DNA of 64,000 nucleotides from Purpureocillium takamizusanense (Eukaryota > Ascomycota > Sordariomycetes > Hypocreales > Ophiocordycipitaceae): the NCBI RefSeq assembly GCF_022605165.1, contig NC_063075.1:2294001-2358000 (forward strand), read 5' to 3'. A program made the translations under genes and the position numbers. The notes under the pieces were generated by a model, which was not told the origin of the DNA, did no database searches, and saw nothing but the letters and a program-made list of their open reading frames with translations. Position 1 is the first letter of the stretch. Each line of letters opens with the position of its first letter. Below are positions 1 through 9,883 of this stretch, in pieces.

Positions 1-2105
1 GCATCCACGCGTCTTGGTGTGTGGCGCGCAATGTTTCAATCGCAGCCACTCACTGCCTGGGGCGTCTGGTGTAAGTCGGAGCAGGAAAAGACAAAAAGCA
101 CCACTTTTTTGGTCTCCCCCATGGCTTACGCGTTACAAGGGCGGGCTCCTACGGGAGAACGATAGAGATGGAGAACGAAGTTGGGCACACCGGGGCTTGC
201 GGCATTGAAGCAGCCAGCAGCCATTGAGACGGACGACTCGAGGGAGATACTAACGTTAGCACTCACACCACAAGGCACTGTAAATTATGGTTATCACAGT
301 CGCCGCTTGGCATGACCCTCCCGGTGGAGAAGGAGAAAAGGAGACGGCGGGCTCTAGCCTCTGGGCATGAACGGTCAGACACGGGCATCGAGTTCCCAAT
401 GTCCGGCATCGACACTGCCATCCGAGGAGGAGGAGCAGCAGCAGCAGCCAAGAGAGACGGTCCCTGAACCGGGCCCCGGCAGTGACACCACACACCGTCG
501 ACGCCTCTGCACATGCCCTCTGCTCATGCGGCAAGGATTCTCTTAATTAGTGGGCGTGCTGGGTGGGGGTGGGTGGTGCATGTGTGTGTGTGTGGCTAGT
601 AACCAACTAACTAACTAACGTACGTACAGAGGCCAGGGCGCGGCGTTAAGATCGGGGACCCCGATCGACAGCCGTTGAAACGCTGCTATTTCGGTAGAGA
701 CCACTAGTGTTCCGATTGAGCTGCTGGCACTTGGTCTGTGGCGTCTCGAGGTGCTTGCGTCTTGGCCAAGCTGGCTGCGTTTGAAGAGAAATGCCCCGAT
801 TGGACACGGGTGCCTCCTTTATTGCCCTTTAACGTTCGTTGCATTTGATGTTGGGCGACGAAGGCCAAGAAATGTTTAGAAAACAGCAGCCGTCATGTCA
901 TGGTAGCACAATGGGCAATCTACGTATATTGTAGTCGACAAAAGACTGTCAGTCTGCTGCCCAACACGGATTCGGAAACCCGGCTCGTACGATTGGAGAG
1001 TCAGGTCCCCGGTCCCATATTGAGAAGATTTAAAAAAAAACAAAATGAGAGAGCATCGGACACTGGTCGTGGCAGTAGCCAAACACACCACGGCAACGGA
1101 GCTCGTGGCTGCCAGTCATCAATCGCACGATAAATGTGAGTGAGCAGCTGGAGACGCCAGGGCAACTGGAGACTTCGAGCGAGCACGGCCCGCCCCCTGT
1201 GCGCCTCCTCCCCTTGTTGACTTTCTGACCCTGACGAGGCATGATGATGATTTGTGACCCGCTTCGGGCCTCAAAAAAGTCTAAACCGATTGAACCCTTC
1301 CCACTCGCCCGACCCCCCTCCCTGTACTGTGTGAGGCATGCCACGTCTGGTCCCGGGACAAGGGAGGCATGGGAGAGGGGCGGAGGGTCCGGCAGCCGCT
1401 CTTATCTCTTGGTCCGCAACTTCAAAGCTCCGGGAGGATTTTCTGGTGAAGCCGTTGATCGTCGCGCACCACCCAGCAGCTAAACACCCCCCGTCTGTCC
1501 GTCCGGCGCGCGCGCGCCTGGCACCTCTCGGCGCAGTCGGCGCGATCCACTCCCGTGAGACATGGACGACGCCCGGAGCCTCCTTGGCGCCGGAGGCTCG
1601 AGGACAACCTTGAACACATACGCTCGCAGGCAGCCAGGCCCCCCGGGAGGATGGATGTATGGATGGTGGGGAGGGGAAGAGAAAGACAAGCCCTGCACGG
1701 TGAAGTCAAACGGCATGGATCAGTGTCGCCTCCTTGCCGCGTAGAGCTTTTCCCTGACGACTGGAGCCCGTGTCCTTGACGAAGGGGGGGCGTGGCATCA
1801 ACGGTTCCTCCATTCATTGATAAGTGGGCATGCCTGCCAGAAGGTTGAATTGTTTATGCCCTCGATTCCCATGTCTCCTCTCCGTTCCTTTGCCGACATA
1901 TCTGCTGCCGCCTCGGGTTCAAAGTACGGCCTCAATGTTGATGCTTTTATATTTGAGCGCATAATCTCGACAAGAGAATATAAAAAGGAGAAGGAAAACG
2001 AACTCTTGATACCCACAAGCCTCGCGCGTGGCCCTGCTCTCTTTCTCTCTTCGCCCGCCCTGCATCGTGAGTTGAGTTTGAGGCCTCACCAGCCCCAATC
2101 CCATC
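1..2105. other. Intergenic region upstream of the TDT transporter
   Basis: No convincing coding region is visible; the open frames here are short, overlap on both strands and show no family motif. The stretch holds small simple repeats (a CAG/GCA run near 437-451, a GT run near 578-592, a GC run near 1506-1517). Its right end carries a TATA-like element and is presumably the promoter and 5' UTR of the transporter at 2106. Confidence 0.6.
1979..1988 (+). promoter_or_regulatory. TATA-like element of the TDT transporter
   Basis: The sequence TATAAAAAGG lies about 120 bp upstream of the ATG at 2106. Position and match to the TATA consensus are seen directly; its use as a core promoter is inferred. 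Confidence 0.45.
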
Positions 2106-3632
2106 ATGTATGCCAACGGCCTCCCTCGGAACCCCTCGCAGCGATCGCAGGCCTCGCAGGACTGGACCGACTCGAACCAGTCGACGCGGAGGAACTCGGC
2201 CGAGTCACGAAGGTCCCTGCACGCCGGGCAAGACTGGGCGCCCCTTGGCCGAGGCGTCATGTCCAGCAGTAACAACATCAACAACAACAACAACAACAAT
2301 GGCAGCTACAAAAACACCAACGACATGGCCGACAAGTACGGCCGGTCAGACAACGAAAAGGTCTCGAGGGCCCCCGGTTACGACGCCGAGGTGCCCGGCT
2401 TCCACGACTCTCACGTCGGCCAGCAACATCAGCATGAGCAGCAACAGCAACAACAACAACATCAAGACGACCATCACGGGCACGACCATGCGGGCTCGCA
2501 GGTCGACATCTACGACCCCAACCGCCCCAAGCTGGGCTTCAAGCAGCGCCTGCACCACTTCACCTGGGCGTGGTACACGCTGCCCATGAGCACGGGCGGC
2601 CTCTCGCTGCTCATCTTTGCGCAGCCGCACCAGTTCCCCGGCCTGCGCTCCATCGGCCTCGCCGTCTACATCATCAACATCCTCATCTTCACGGCCGTGA
2701 CGGCGCTCATGGCGGCGCGCTTCATGCTGCACCCGGGCGACATGGCCGCGTCGGTCAAGCACCCGCGCGAGGGCTTCTTCTTGCCCACCTTCTTCCTGGC
2801 CGTGGCGACGCTCATCACCAGCACGAACCGGTACGCCATCCCCCCCAACGACGTCGGGCTCGTCTGGGCCATCCAGGGCGCATTTTGGGCCTACGTCGTG
2901 GCCACGCTGCTGCTCGCCATCGGCCAGTATAGCTTCGTCTTCGCCGCCCACAGCTTCACCCTCAACACCATGATGCCCACCTGGATCCTGCCCATCTTCC
3001 CCATCATGCTCTCCGGCACCATCGCCTCCGTCATCGCCGCCACCCAGCCCGAGATCGTCGCCGTGCCCATCATCGTCGCCGGGTTGACGTGCCAGGGCCT
3101 GGGCTTCTCCGTCGCCCTCATGATGTACGCGCACATGGTCGGCCGCCTCATGCAGGCCGGCCTGCCCAACCGCGAGCACCGTCCCGGCTTGTTCATGTGC
3201 GTCGGCCCGCCTGCGTTCACGGCTCTGGCCGTCATCGGCATGGCCAGCGGGCTGCCCAAGAACGTGGACCCGGACATGGACGGGCGTATGTTCGACCAGG
3301 GCATCATCCGCACCATCGCCCTCATGAGTGCCATCTTTCTCTGGGCCCTGAGCCTCTGGTGGTTCGGCATTGCCTTCGTCGCCGTCATCCAGTCTCCCCC
3401 AAAGTATTTTCACCTGGGCTGGTGGGCCATGGTCTTCCCCAACACGGGCTTCATCCTGGCCACCATCACCATCGGCAACGAGTTGGGTAATGAGGGCGTA
3501 AAATGGGTGGCGACGGGAATGAGCATCCTGCTCCTAATCGTATATTTCTTCGTCTTCTACAGCCAGGTCCGGGCCATCCTATCGCAGGACATCATGTATC
3601 CCGGTCGGGACGAAGACGTCGAGGACCATTGA
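2106..3632 (+). CDS. Malic-acid/C4-dicarboxylate transporter, TDT family (Mae1/TehA/SLAC1-like)
   Basis: Single-exon gene for 508 residues. The C-terminal two thirds (about residues 145-490) is a chain of about ten hydrophobic segments beginning with the family entry motif FTWAWYTLPMSTGG, typical of fungal malate permeases of the tellurite-resistance/dicarboxylate transporter family; a plasma-membrane carrier for malate or related dicarboxylates is the likely role. The first ~145 residues are hydrophilic and low-complexity, with an Asn run near 57-65 and a Gln/His-rich run near 107-122, followed by a His/Asp cluster; fission yeast Mae1 has a much shorter tail. The start is the first ATG of the frame and has a TATA-like element about 120 bp upstream. 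The family could also include sulfite exporters (Ssu1-like), so the substrate is not certain. Confidence 0.88.
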   Translation: MYANGLPRNPSQRSQASQDWTDSNQSTRRNSAESRRSLHAGQDWAPLGRGVMSSSNNINNNNNNNGSYKNTNDMADKYGRSDNEKVSRAPGYDAEVPGFHDSHVGQQHQHEQQQQQQQHQDDHHGHDHAGSQVDIYDPNRPKLGFKQRLHHFTWAWYTLPMSTGGLSLLIFAQPHQFPGLRSIGLAVYIINILIFTAVTALMAARFMLHPGDMAASVKHPREGFFLPTFFLAVATLITSTNRYAIPPNDVGLVWAIQGAFWAYVVATLLLAIGQYSFVFAAHSFTLNTMMPTWILPIFPIMLSGTIASVIAATQPEIVAVPIIVAGLTCQGLGFSVALMMYAHMVGRLMQAGLPNREHRPGLFMCVGPPAFTALAVIGMASGLPKNVDPDMDGRMFDQGIIRTIALMSAIFLWALSLWWFGIAFVAVIQSPPKYFHLGWWAMVFPNTGFILATITIGNELGNEGVKWVATGMSILLLIVYFFVFYSQVRAILSQDIMYPGRDEDVEDH

Positions 3633-4368
3633 TCTGCTACAGCCAAGAAAACAACCAGTATAGGCAATCAGTGCCTTTGCGGACCTGCGTGTGCATTTTG
3701 CTCATCATCACTTCTCTCACATTTTTACTCGCCTCGGGGCCAGCTGGCGGGTCCTTTCTCTGCACAGTCTTTTATTACCCTTTGTCTTTGGCCAGCGGCA
3801 TTGAGATTGACCCGAGCATCAAAAAGAACCGGGCAACACACGGCGTTTGCGGATGGATGCTCTATCTACATCGAGAGCTAAAAGAAATCGGAATGCCAGG
3901 ATTCCTGTGTGTCTGGCTTATAGTTTCATACCTCGTTTGATCGACGCTATTACATGGCAATTATATTTGGCACTTTTGCCCCATGTCCACGCTCTGCTCT
4001 CTGTGTGCTTTGATAGCAATGATGACGCCACAGTGCAATGTTGCTCTCAATGTGACGACTCACGGATGGTTGCTGTAAACGCGGCCAACTTTGCGGTCAA
4101 AATGTGGAGTTGCTGATGGCTTTAAAAAAGAGTCCTGGGCTTACCTTTTATCAGTTTTATTCGCCGTGTATTTGTAGCGTTGACGCAGTATTGGTACGCC
4201 TCTTCTTCCTACTAGGAGTTGAGCCCCTGATGACTCCATCTTGAGGCGACGAACCACCTGCATCCGTTTTACAGACCAGACCATCCAAGGACGGCATACG
4301 TTTGCTACTACACATTGCACCCGGTCTCTCCTATCTACCGGCCAACAACTCAGTTCATCGCCCGCACC
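3633..4368. other. Intergenic region
   Basis: Presumed 3' UTR of the TDT transporter and promoter of the flavin-reductase-like gene. The sequence is more AT-rich than the flanking coding DNA. No gene or repeat of note is seen. Confidence 0.5.
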
Positions 4369-5112
4369 ATGACGCAGACTCACTCCGTCATCTCCCCCGC
4401 CATCCTCTACTGGGGCACCCCCGTCGTGCTCGTCTCGTCGGAAAACGAAGACGGCACGCACAACCTCTGCGCCATCTCGTCCGCCTTTTGGCTCGGCCAC
4501 CGCTGCGTGCTCGGCTTCGGCGCCGGCAGCAAGACGCCGCAGAACATCCTCCGCACGGGTCAGTGCGTCGTCTGCCTGCCCGACGACGCCATGGTCGGGC
4601 CCGTCAACGCCCTCGCGTCCACCACCGGCTCCGAGACGCCCTCGCCCTCCAAGCTCGCACGCGGGTACCGCTTCGTCAGGGACAAGTGGTCCTGTGCGGG
4701 CGTCACGCCGCAGCCCGCGGACCTCGTGCGCCCCGCGCGCGTGCGCGAGTGCCCCGTCCAGATGGAGTGCGCCCTCGCGAGCAGCCACCCCCTCATGGAG
4801 GACGTGCCGGATCGCAGAGGCGTGCTGGTGGCCGTGGAGCTGCAGGTGCTTCGCGTGCACGTCCGTGACGAGCTGCGCATGGAGGGCCATGCCAATCGCA
4901 TCGACCCGGACAGGTGGCGGCCGATGATCATGTCGTTCCAGGAACTGTATGGCTTGTCTAAAGGCAAGGCAGGGACGAGCGACTTGGCACGCATAGATGA
5001 GGAGATGTACAGGATCCCGATGCGCAGCAGTTTGGTCAAGATGCCGGTAAATTCCGAAGAAGAGATGGCCGACGCAAGGCACAAGGCAGCTCGACCGAAC
5101 GGGAATGTGTGA
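4369..5112 (+). CDS. Flavin-reductase-like / FMN-binding split-barrel protein
   Basis: Single-exon gene for 247 residues. The start at 4369 is preferred over an in-frame ATG at 4315 because it has a CACC context and begins directly at the domain. The N-terminal half (ILYWGTPVVLVSSENEDG, then NLCAISSAFWLGHRCVLGFG and KTPQNILRTGQCVVCLP) matches the pattern of flavin-reductase-like domains that bind FMN in a split barrel: a strand giving a Val/Ser-rich edge, then a segment with a Ser cluster, then a TxxNI..T helix. In the family such proteins act as flavin reductases or FMN-dependent oxidoreductases; the substrate here is unknown. The C-terminal quarter is hydrophilic. It converges with the polyol dehydrogenase, with 161 bp between stop codons. 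No signal peptide is visible. Confidence 0.8.
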   Translation: MTQTHSVISPAILYWGTPVVLVSSENEDGTHNLCAISSAFWLGHRCVLGFGAGSKTPQNILRTGQCVVCLPDDAMVGPVNALASTTGSETPSPSKLARGYRFVRDKWSCAGVTPQPADLVRPARVRECPVQMECALASSHPLMEDVPDRRGVLVAVELQVLRVHVRDELRMEGHANRIDPDRWRPMIMSFQELYGLSKGKAGTSDLARIDEEMYRIPMRSSLVKMPVNSEEEMADARHKAARPNGNV

Positions 5113-5273
5113 CAATTTCCCCAAGTACATGTAAGGAAGCAAGCGCATGATGCTTGCTGCGTATCTCGCACGATATAGCCCTAGAGATACACGTCCGACT
5201 CGTTGCAGATGTTTTAGGTAGATGGAATAGATACATGTCATTATACATGTATGTACCGTTTGATGATTACAGA

Positions 5274-6694
5274 TTAACCGCCCAGCGGTGACGTTTTATC
5301 ATCCACAATCTGCACCTTGATCACAGGGTCCCCTCCAGCAGGCCTCGTCTTGCCGCCCACCAGCGTCATCGCCTCCACGGCCTCCTCCAGCCTGAAGCGG
5401 TGCGTCACCATCATGTCGAGCTTTTCGGCGTCTATCAGACCGCCCTCGATGGCGCGAATGGCGGCGGGCCACGTGTCGTGGTAGCGGTTGATGAATAGCA
5501 GCTTGATCTCGGCGAGCGACATGTGCATAAAGGGCACGTTGTCGATGGTGATGCGCGGCGACACGCCCACCACGTTGACGGTGCCGCCGCGGCGCGCAGT
5601 GTAGCCCGCCGTCGCGATGCTCGATTCGACGCCCGTGCACTCGAGCACCACCTGCGGCATGGGATACTCATCCACTGCTTCATCCTCACCTTGATCCTCA
5701 CCATGGCTCTCACACTCACTCCCCTCCCTGGCCGCGGCCGCAAACAGCCGCCGTATTTTCCTCGCCGACTGCTCCGGCGAGTCCCCCTTCTCTATGCGGT
5801 ACGTTAGGCACCGCGGCTCGAACCGCCGCGCAAAAGCCAGCCTGCCCTCATCGAGATCCGTGATGACGATGGGATGCGCGCCCGAGGCCCGCGCCACGGC
5901 CATGGTCAGCAGGCCGATAGGCCCCGCGCCGAAGACGGCGGCCGGCGCGCCGAGTGTGACGGGGCTGGTGCGCAGCGCGTGCATGGCCACGGACAGCGGC
6001 TCGACCAGCGCGGCCGTCTGGTAGCTCACGCCCCGGGGCAGGCGGTGGGCGTGGCTCGCCGGGTGCGTCTTGAAGCGTCGCGCCGTGCCAGGGTGCGGGA
6101 AGACGCCGGCGAAGGCCACGTCCTGGCAGAGGTTGTAGCGGCCGTCGACGCAGAGGAAGCATTTGCCGCAGGAGACGCCGGGCTCGATGGCTACGCGGTC
6201 GCCTGTGAAGGGGGGTGGCGGAATGGAGTCGTTAGCTTGGAAAATGATGCTTGTTGTCACTTACACCACGAGAAAAGGGGAGGTAGAGGAGGGGATGCGT
6301 CTCCATCGCCATTTTTCGTTCGCACCATCGACCCTCGGTCTCCACCATCCGCTTTTGGGGTGACGTGCGACTCACCTGCTTTCAAGTGCGAGACGTTTGC
6401 TCCCACAGCCACCACCTCAGCGGCGCCCTCGTGGCCGAGGATGCAGTCACCCTCGACGGTGATGTCGCCGATGCGACCGTGGTGCCAAAAGTGTATGTCG
6501 GAGCCGCAGATGCCCGTCGCGCGCACGTGCAGAAGCACCTCGTCCGGCCTGGGGTCCACCATGGGCGCATCTTCCATCTTGATGCGGCCGTCCTTGGTCA
6601 CAACGAGCGATGGGTTCGCCATGTCGTCGGCGGCGGCGACAGCGGCGCTGCCGGGGCCGGCGTCCGGCGCCGTGACGATCGCGGTCGGAGCCAT
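5274..6694 (-). CDS. Zinc-dependent polyol dehydrogenase, L-arabinitol 4-/xylitol dehydrogenase type
   Basis: Two exons, complement(5274..6202, 6376..6694), with a 173-nt intron (GTGAGT..CACAG) joining LKAG to DRVAIEPG; 415 residues. This is a medium-chain alcohol dehydrogenase: catalytic zinc site in ATGICGSDIHFW and GHEGAAEV, structural four-cysteine lobe in CGKCFLCVDGRYNLC, Rossmann motif GAGPIGLLTM, and an acidic strand end (VITDLDEGRL) expected for NAD(H). The order FPHPGTARRF..LVEPLSVAMHAL resembles fungal L-arabinitol 4-dehydrogenases more than plain sorbitol dehydrogenases. These enzymes oxidise L-arabinitol, xylitol or sorbitol to the ketose in cytosolic pentose/polyol catabolism. 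Odd points: an N-terminal Ala-rich tail of about 25 residues, and an acidic insert (residues about 252-275, rich in Glu/Asp) before the conserved VVLECTGVES. It is transcribed away from the sugar transporter at 8142. Substrate is not certain. Confidence 0.87.
6203..6375 (-). other. Intron of the polyol dehydrogenase gene
   Basis: The donor GTGAGT follows the codon split AAA GCA G, and the acceptor TTCACAG precedes GC GAC CGC. Joining restores the family sequence KAGDRVAIEP, which spans the junction. Confidence 0.88.
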
Positions 6695-6758
6695 GCCAAC
6701 CGTGGGGAGGCTCGTCTGTGGAGGAGGGAGGGGGGAGGAAACTAGACGGGTACTTTTT

Positions 6759-6760
<2 letters not shown>

Positions 6761-6796
<36 letters not shown>
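6761..6796. repeat. (GT)18 microsatellite
   Basis: A perfect GT dinucleotide run of 36 bases, about 65 bp upstream of the polyol dehydrogenase start codon, so probably in its 5' UTR or promoter. Confidence 0.97.
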
Positions 6797-6797
<1 letters not shown>

Positions 6798-6919
6798 GTA
6801 AGTCCTTGGTACTCGTATAGTATACTGTCTGTCCAACGCTTTCGCTCTTGACTCTCTCTGTCTCGTCTTGCGGATGAGGGGGGAACCAACAACAAAGCCG
6901 TCAAGTTGGCACCTCCCGT

Positions 6920-6926
6920 CTTTATA
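6920..6926 (-). promoter_or_regulatory. TATA-like element of the polyol dehydrogenase
   Basis: TATAAAG on the minus strand, about 226 bp upstream of the start codon at 6694. Match is seen; function is inferred. Confidence 0.35.
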
Positions 6927-8141
6927 TCCGTCCGGGGCAAGAACGACTCGGCGATGCTCGATATGGCTATCCGGTCCTCCCACCAGCCCAGCGACTCTTG
7001 CCCCGTCTAAGGAAGCCGCAGGATCTCGTTTTTCGCCCAGCTCGGTTCAGGCTGAAGAGCGGGCGGGCCAACCCCGACCGACGATGAGAGCCAAGGACTT
7101 CCCCAACAGGCAATCCCTTCGACGCCAATCGCGCGTCCCCCCCCCTTTTCCCCCTCTCTGCATCTGTTTCTCGGTTCTCGGGGAGCAGGAGCCAGCCGGC
7201 AGGTCGGTCACGCTGCGGACCCCTTCCCCTCCCGCCCCCCCTCACTCTTCGGCCTGTCATCGCACGAAGCATGCCAAGGGCGGCAGGTCTCGCCAGGTGG
7301 CACGGGCGCCGGCCCCTGGCTTCAGCGGCCGCAGGTCGGTGGCGCCGGCCGCGTCGGCGGCGCTGGGGGCGGGTGAGAGAGGGGGGGGGGGAAGGAATGG
7401 GCGTGGCGTGGCGACTGCCCGTATTACGAGGTGCCCCAAACGGGCAAGGCGAAGCGCCTCATCAGTCGGCGCGTCTATCTATCTGTGCCGTCTCGTCTCG
7501 TCCAGGAATTGAGAATGAGACCACGATGTCCTGCCGGTATCGCTGCCGTGGGTGGCACGACATGATGCAAGGGCATGCATGGTAGAGCACGGCAACAAGA
7601 GCGAGGGCAGAGCTCCGACTCGCGGATGCACATTGCGATTACACACATCGGCCGTGTAATGCAAAGGCGCTTGGATTGGAGCAAACGCCGTCGTGGGAGA
7701 GGGGATTTCACTACCCCGTGGGGAAAGTTGCATCGGCCGCCAGAAACGGCAATGGGGTTGATACACATCAATGTGCGCGAAGACGACTCAACAGTGAGTT
7801 CATAAAATAAGCTTGCGCTTGCGTCTTCAAGGCTGTTTGGTTTGTCCTTGTGCGCTTTTCAATGGCTCTTTCTAGAGAAATTGCTCTCTCTCTCTCTCTC
7901 TCTGCAGCCTGACCAGAGGTGAGACGGAATACTCTGCTTCCTCCATTTACACGCAGGCTCATTAGGCATCGATACCGATACCACCAAATATCCACCTTTA
8001 TCTGTATTTGCATGTCCATTGATCACGTAAGTATATGTATATTCAATGAGCCTCAGAAGCTTTGACAGGCTGAGAGCCAAGTCCGTTCACTTATCAAGGT
8101 GCTGGGCAACGTACATAGAACCGACCCCCCTTCCCCTTATC

Positions 8142-9883
8142 ATGCGCACCTGGCTCGGCCGCGGCCGGTCCCTGCAGGCCGGCATCACCACCTGCTGCCT
8201 CGTCGCCTTTGTCCTCTTTGGCTACGACCAGGGCGTCTTCAGCGGCATCCTGCAAAATGCCGACTGGCTCGACCGGTTCCACTACCCGTCCGACACCAAG
8301 ACGGGCATTATTGTTTCGTGCTACAACCTCGGCTGCCTGACGGGGTGCATAGGTGAGAGAGAGAGAGGTTTCTTCTTATCAAGTATATATTACGCACGTG
8401 TCCTGTGTACACACACACACATACATGTGCTATATATACACACATGTTGCGCAATGCCCGTCATCACCCCTATAGTCGCTAACCACCACCGCCCACATCA
8501 GTCAACTTCTGCATCGGCGAGCGCCTCGGCCGCCGCCGCACCATCTGGCTCGCCATGGGCGTCGTCATCCTCGGCGCCACCCTCCAGGCCTCGGCCTACA
8601 GCGTCGCGCACCTCGTCCTCGGCCGCGTCGTCACCGGCGTCGGCACCGGCATCAAGACGTCCACCGTGCCGCCCTACCAGGCCGAGCTGTGCGACCGCCA
8701 GTCCCGCGGGCGCCTCGTCTCCGCCGAGGTGCTCTTCGTCGGCGTCGGCATCGTCCTCGCCTACTGGTTCGACTTTGGCATGAGCTTCGTCGGCGGCGGC
8801 GGCGTCGGCTGGCGCCTGCCCCTCGCCTTCCAGGTCGTCTTCGCGCTCGGCATCGTCGCCCTCGTCTTCGCCCTGCCAGAGTCCCCGCGCTGGCTCTTCA
8901 ACCACGGCCGCGAGGACGAGGCCGTCGCCGTGCTCTGCGCCGTGCACGACCGCGCGCCCGACGACGACTACATCGAGTCGGAGCGCCGGGCGATCCTCGA
9001 CGCCATCGCTCTCGAGAGACGCGCGGCGGCGGCGGCGGACGACGACGACGAATCCTCGTCGGGCCTTGCAGCAGCAGCGTTCGCCGGCGTCTTCCGCCGC
9101 GACGAGGTGCGCACCGGCCACCGCGTCCTGCTCGCCTGGGGCATGCAGTTCATGAACCAGGTGGGCGGCATCAACCTCGTCGTCTACTACATCCCCTCGG
9201 TGCTGGTGCAAAACGTCGGCATGGATCCGCAGCTCGCACAGATCCTCGGCGGCTGCATCAACATGATGTTCATGATCGGCTCGCTGCTCCCGACCTTTGC
9301 GCTCGACCGCATGGGTCGCCGCAAGACCATGATGTGGGGGTCGCTCGGCCTCGGGCTCAGCATGCTCATGATCGCGGCCCTCCTCTCGCAGGCCTCCCCC
9401 GGGAACACCTCGCCGCGCGCCCACGCCTTCGCCTCCGCGTCCGTCGCCTTCTTCTTCACCTACATGCTCGTCTTCGGCGGCAGCGTCAACTGCGTCCCCT
9501 GGGTGTACGTGGCCGAGATCCTGCCCCTCGCGGCGCGCACCCGCGGGGCCGCCATCGGCGTCAGCTCCAACTGGCTGTGGAACTTCGCCATCGTCATGAT
9601 CACGCCCATCATCATCAACAGGCTGCAGTGGAAGGCCTACCTCATCTTCACCGCCACCAACCTGCTCTTTGTGCCGACCGTCTACTTCTTCTACCCGGAG
9701 ACGAGCAACATCCAGCTCGAGGACATTGACCACGTCTTCTCGCAGGGCGGCAACCCCGTGGCCGTGGCGCGGAAGCTGCAGAGGGACATGCGCCGCAGGG
9801 AGCGAGACGCCGGGCCGTCGGAGGTGGGCCAGGTGGAGAAGTCGCGAGCAGGCGTTGAGATGCACGAGGATTTATCGCGCTGA
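8142..9883 (+). CDS. MFS sugar transporter (hexose/polyol permease type)
   Basis: Two exons, 8142..8352 and 8502..9883, with a 149-nt intron (GTGAGA..CATCAG); 530 residues. The junction restores GCIVNFCIGERLGRRRT, the conserved loop between transmembrane helices 2 and 3. Sugar-porter signatures are present: GYDQGVFSG in helix 1, RVVTGVGTGI with VPPYQAEL, PESPRWLFNHGRE, a QQ-like region as QFMNQVGGINLVVYY, DRMGRRK, and a C-terminal PET motif (FFYPETSNIQLEDID). Twelve membrane segments are expected, with an acidic, Ala-rich central loop (about residues 285-310). It probably imports hexose, pentose, polyol or a disaccharide at the plasma membrane. The start at 8142 is chosen by homology of the opening; an in-frame ATG exists at 8046. 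It is divergent from the polyol dehydrogenase, which suggests, but does not prove, co-regulation. The intron contains GA and AC microsatellites. Confidence 0.9.
8353..8501 (+). other. Intron of the MFS sugar transporter
   Basis: Donor GTGAGA after TGC ATA G, acceptor ACATCAG before TC AAC TTC. The intron contains a GA-rich run at its start and an AC/AT-rich run near 8410-8445. Confidence 0.88.

Larger units (their letters stand above)
6695..8141. other. Divergent intergenic region between polyol dehydrogenase and sugar transporter
   Basis: About 1.4 kb shared as promoter by two divergent genes. It holds the GT microsatellite at 6761-6796, a TATA-like element for the minus gene at 6920-6926, a G run near 7380-7391 and a CT run at about 7884-7903. 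No coding region is supported. Confidence 0.55.

Noticed and set aside
2346..3413. Long minus-strand frame of 355 codons opposite the TDT transporter
   Set aside because: It is a GC-driven mirror of real coding DNA, with Gly/Asp/Glu/His-biased, motif-free composition.
5652..5719. A 68-nt GTGAGT..CCGCAG segment in the polyol dehydrogenase that looks like a second intron
   Set aside because: Its donor is phase 1 and acceptor phase 0, so splicing would shift the frame and destroy VVLECTGVES; the read-through sequence stays open.
8498..9865. Minus-strand frame of 455 codons opposite the sugar transporter
   Set aside because: Same mirror effect: highly acidic/His-biased product with no domain; the plus strand has clear transporter signatures.
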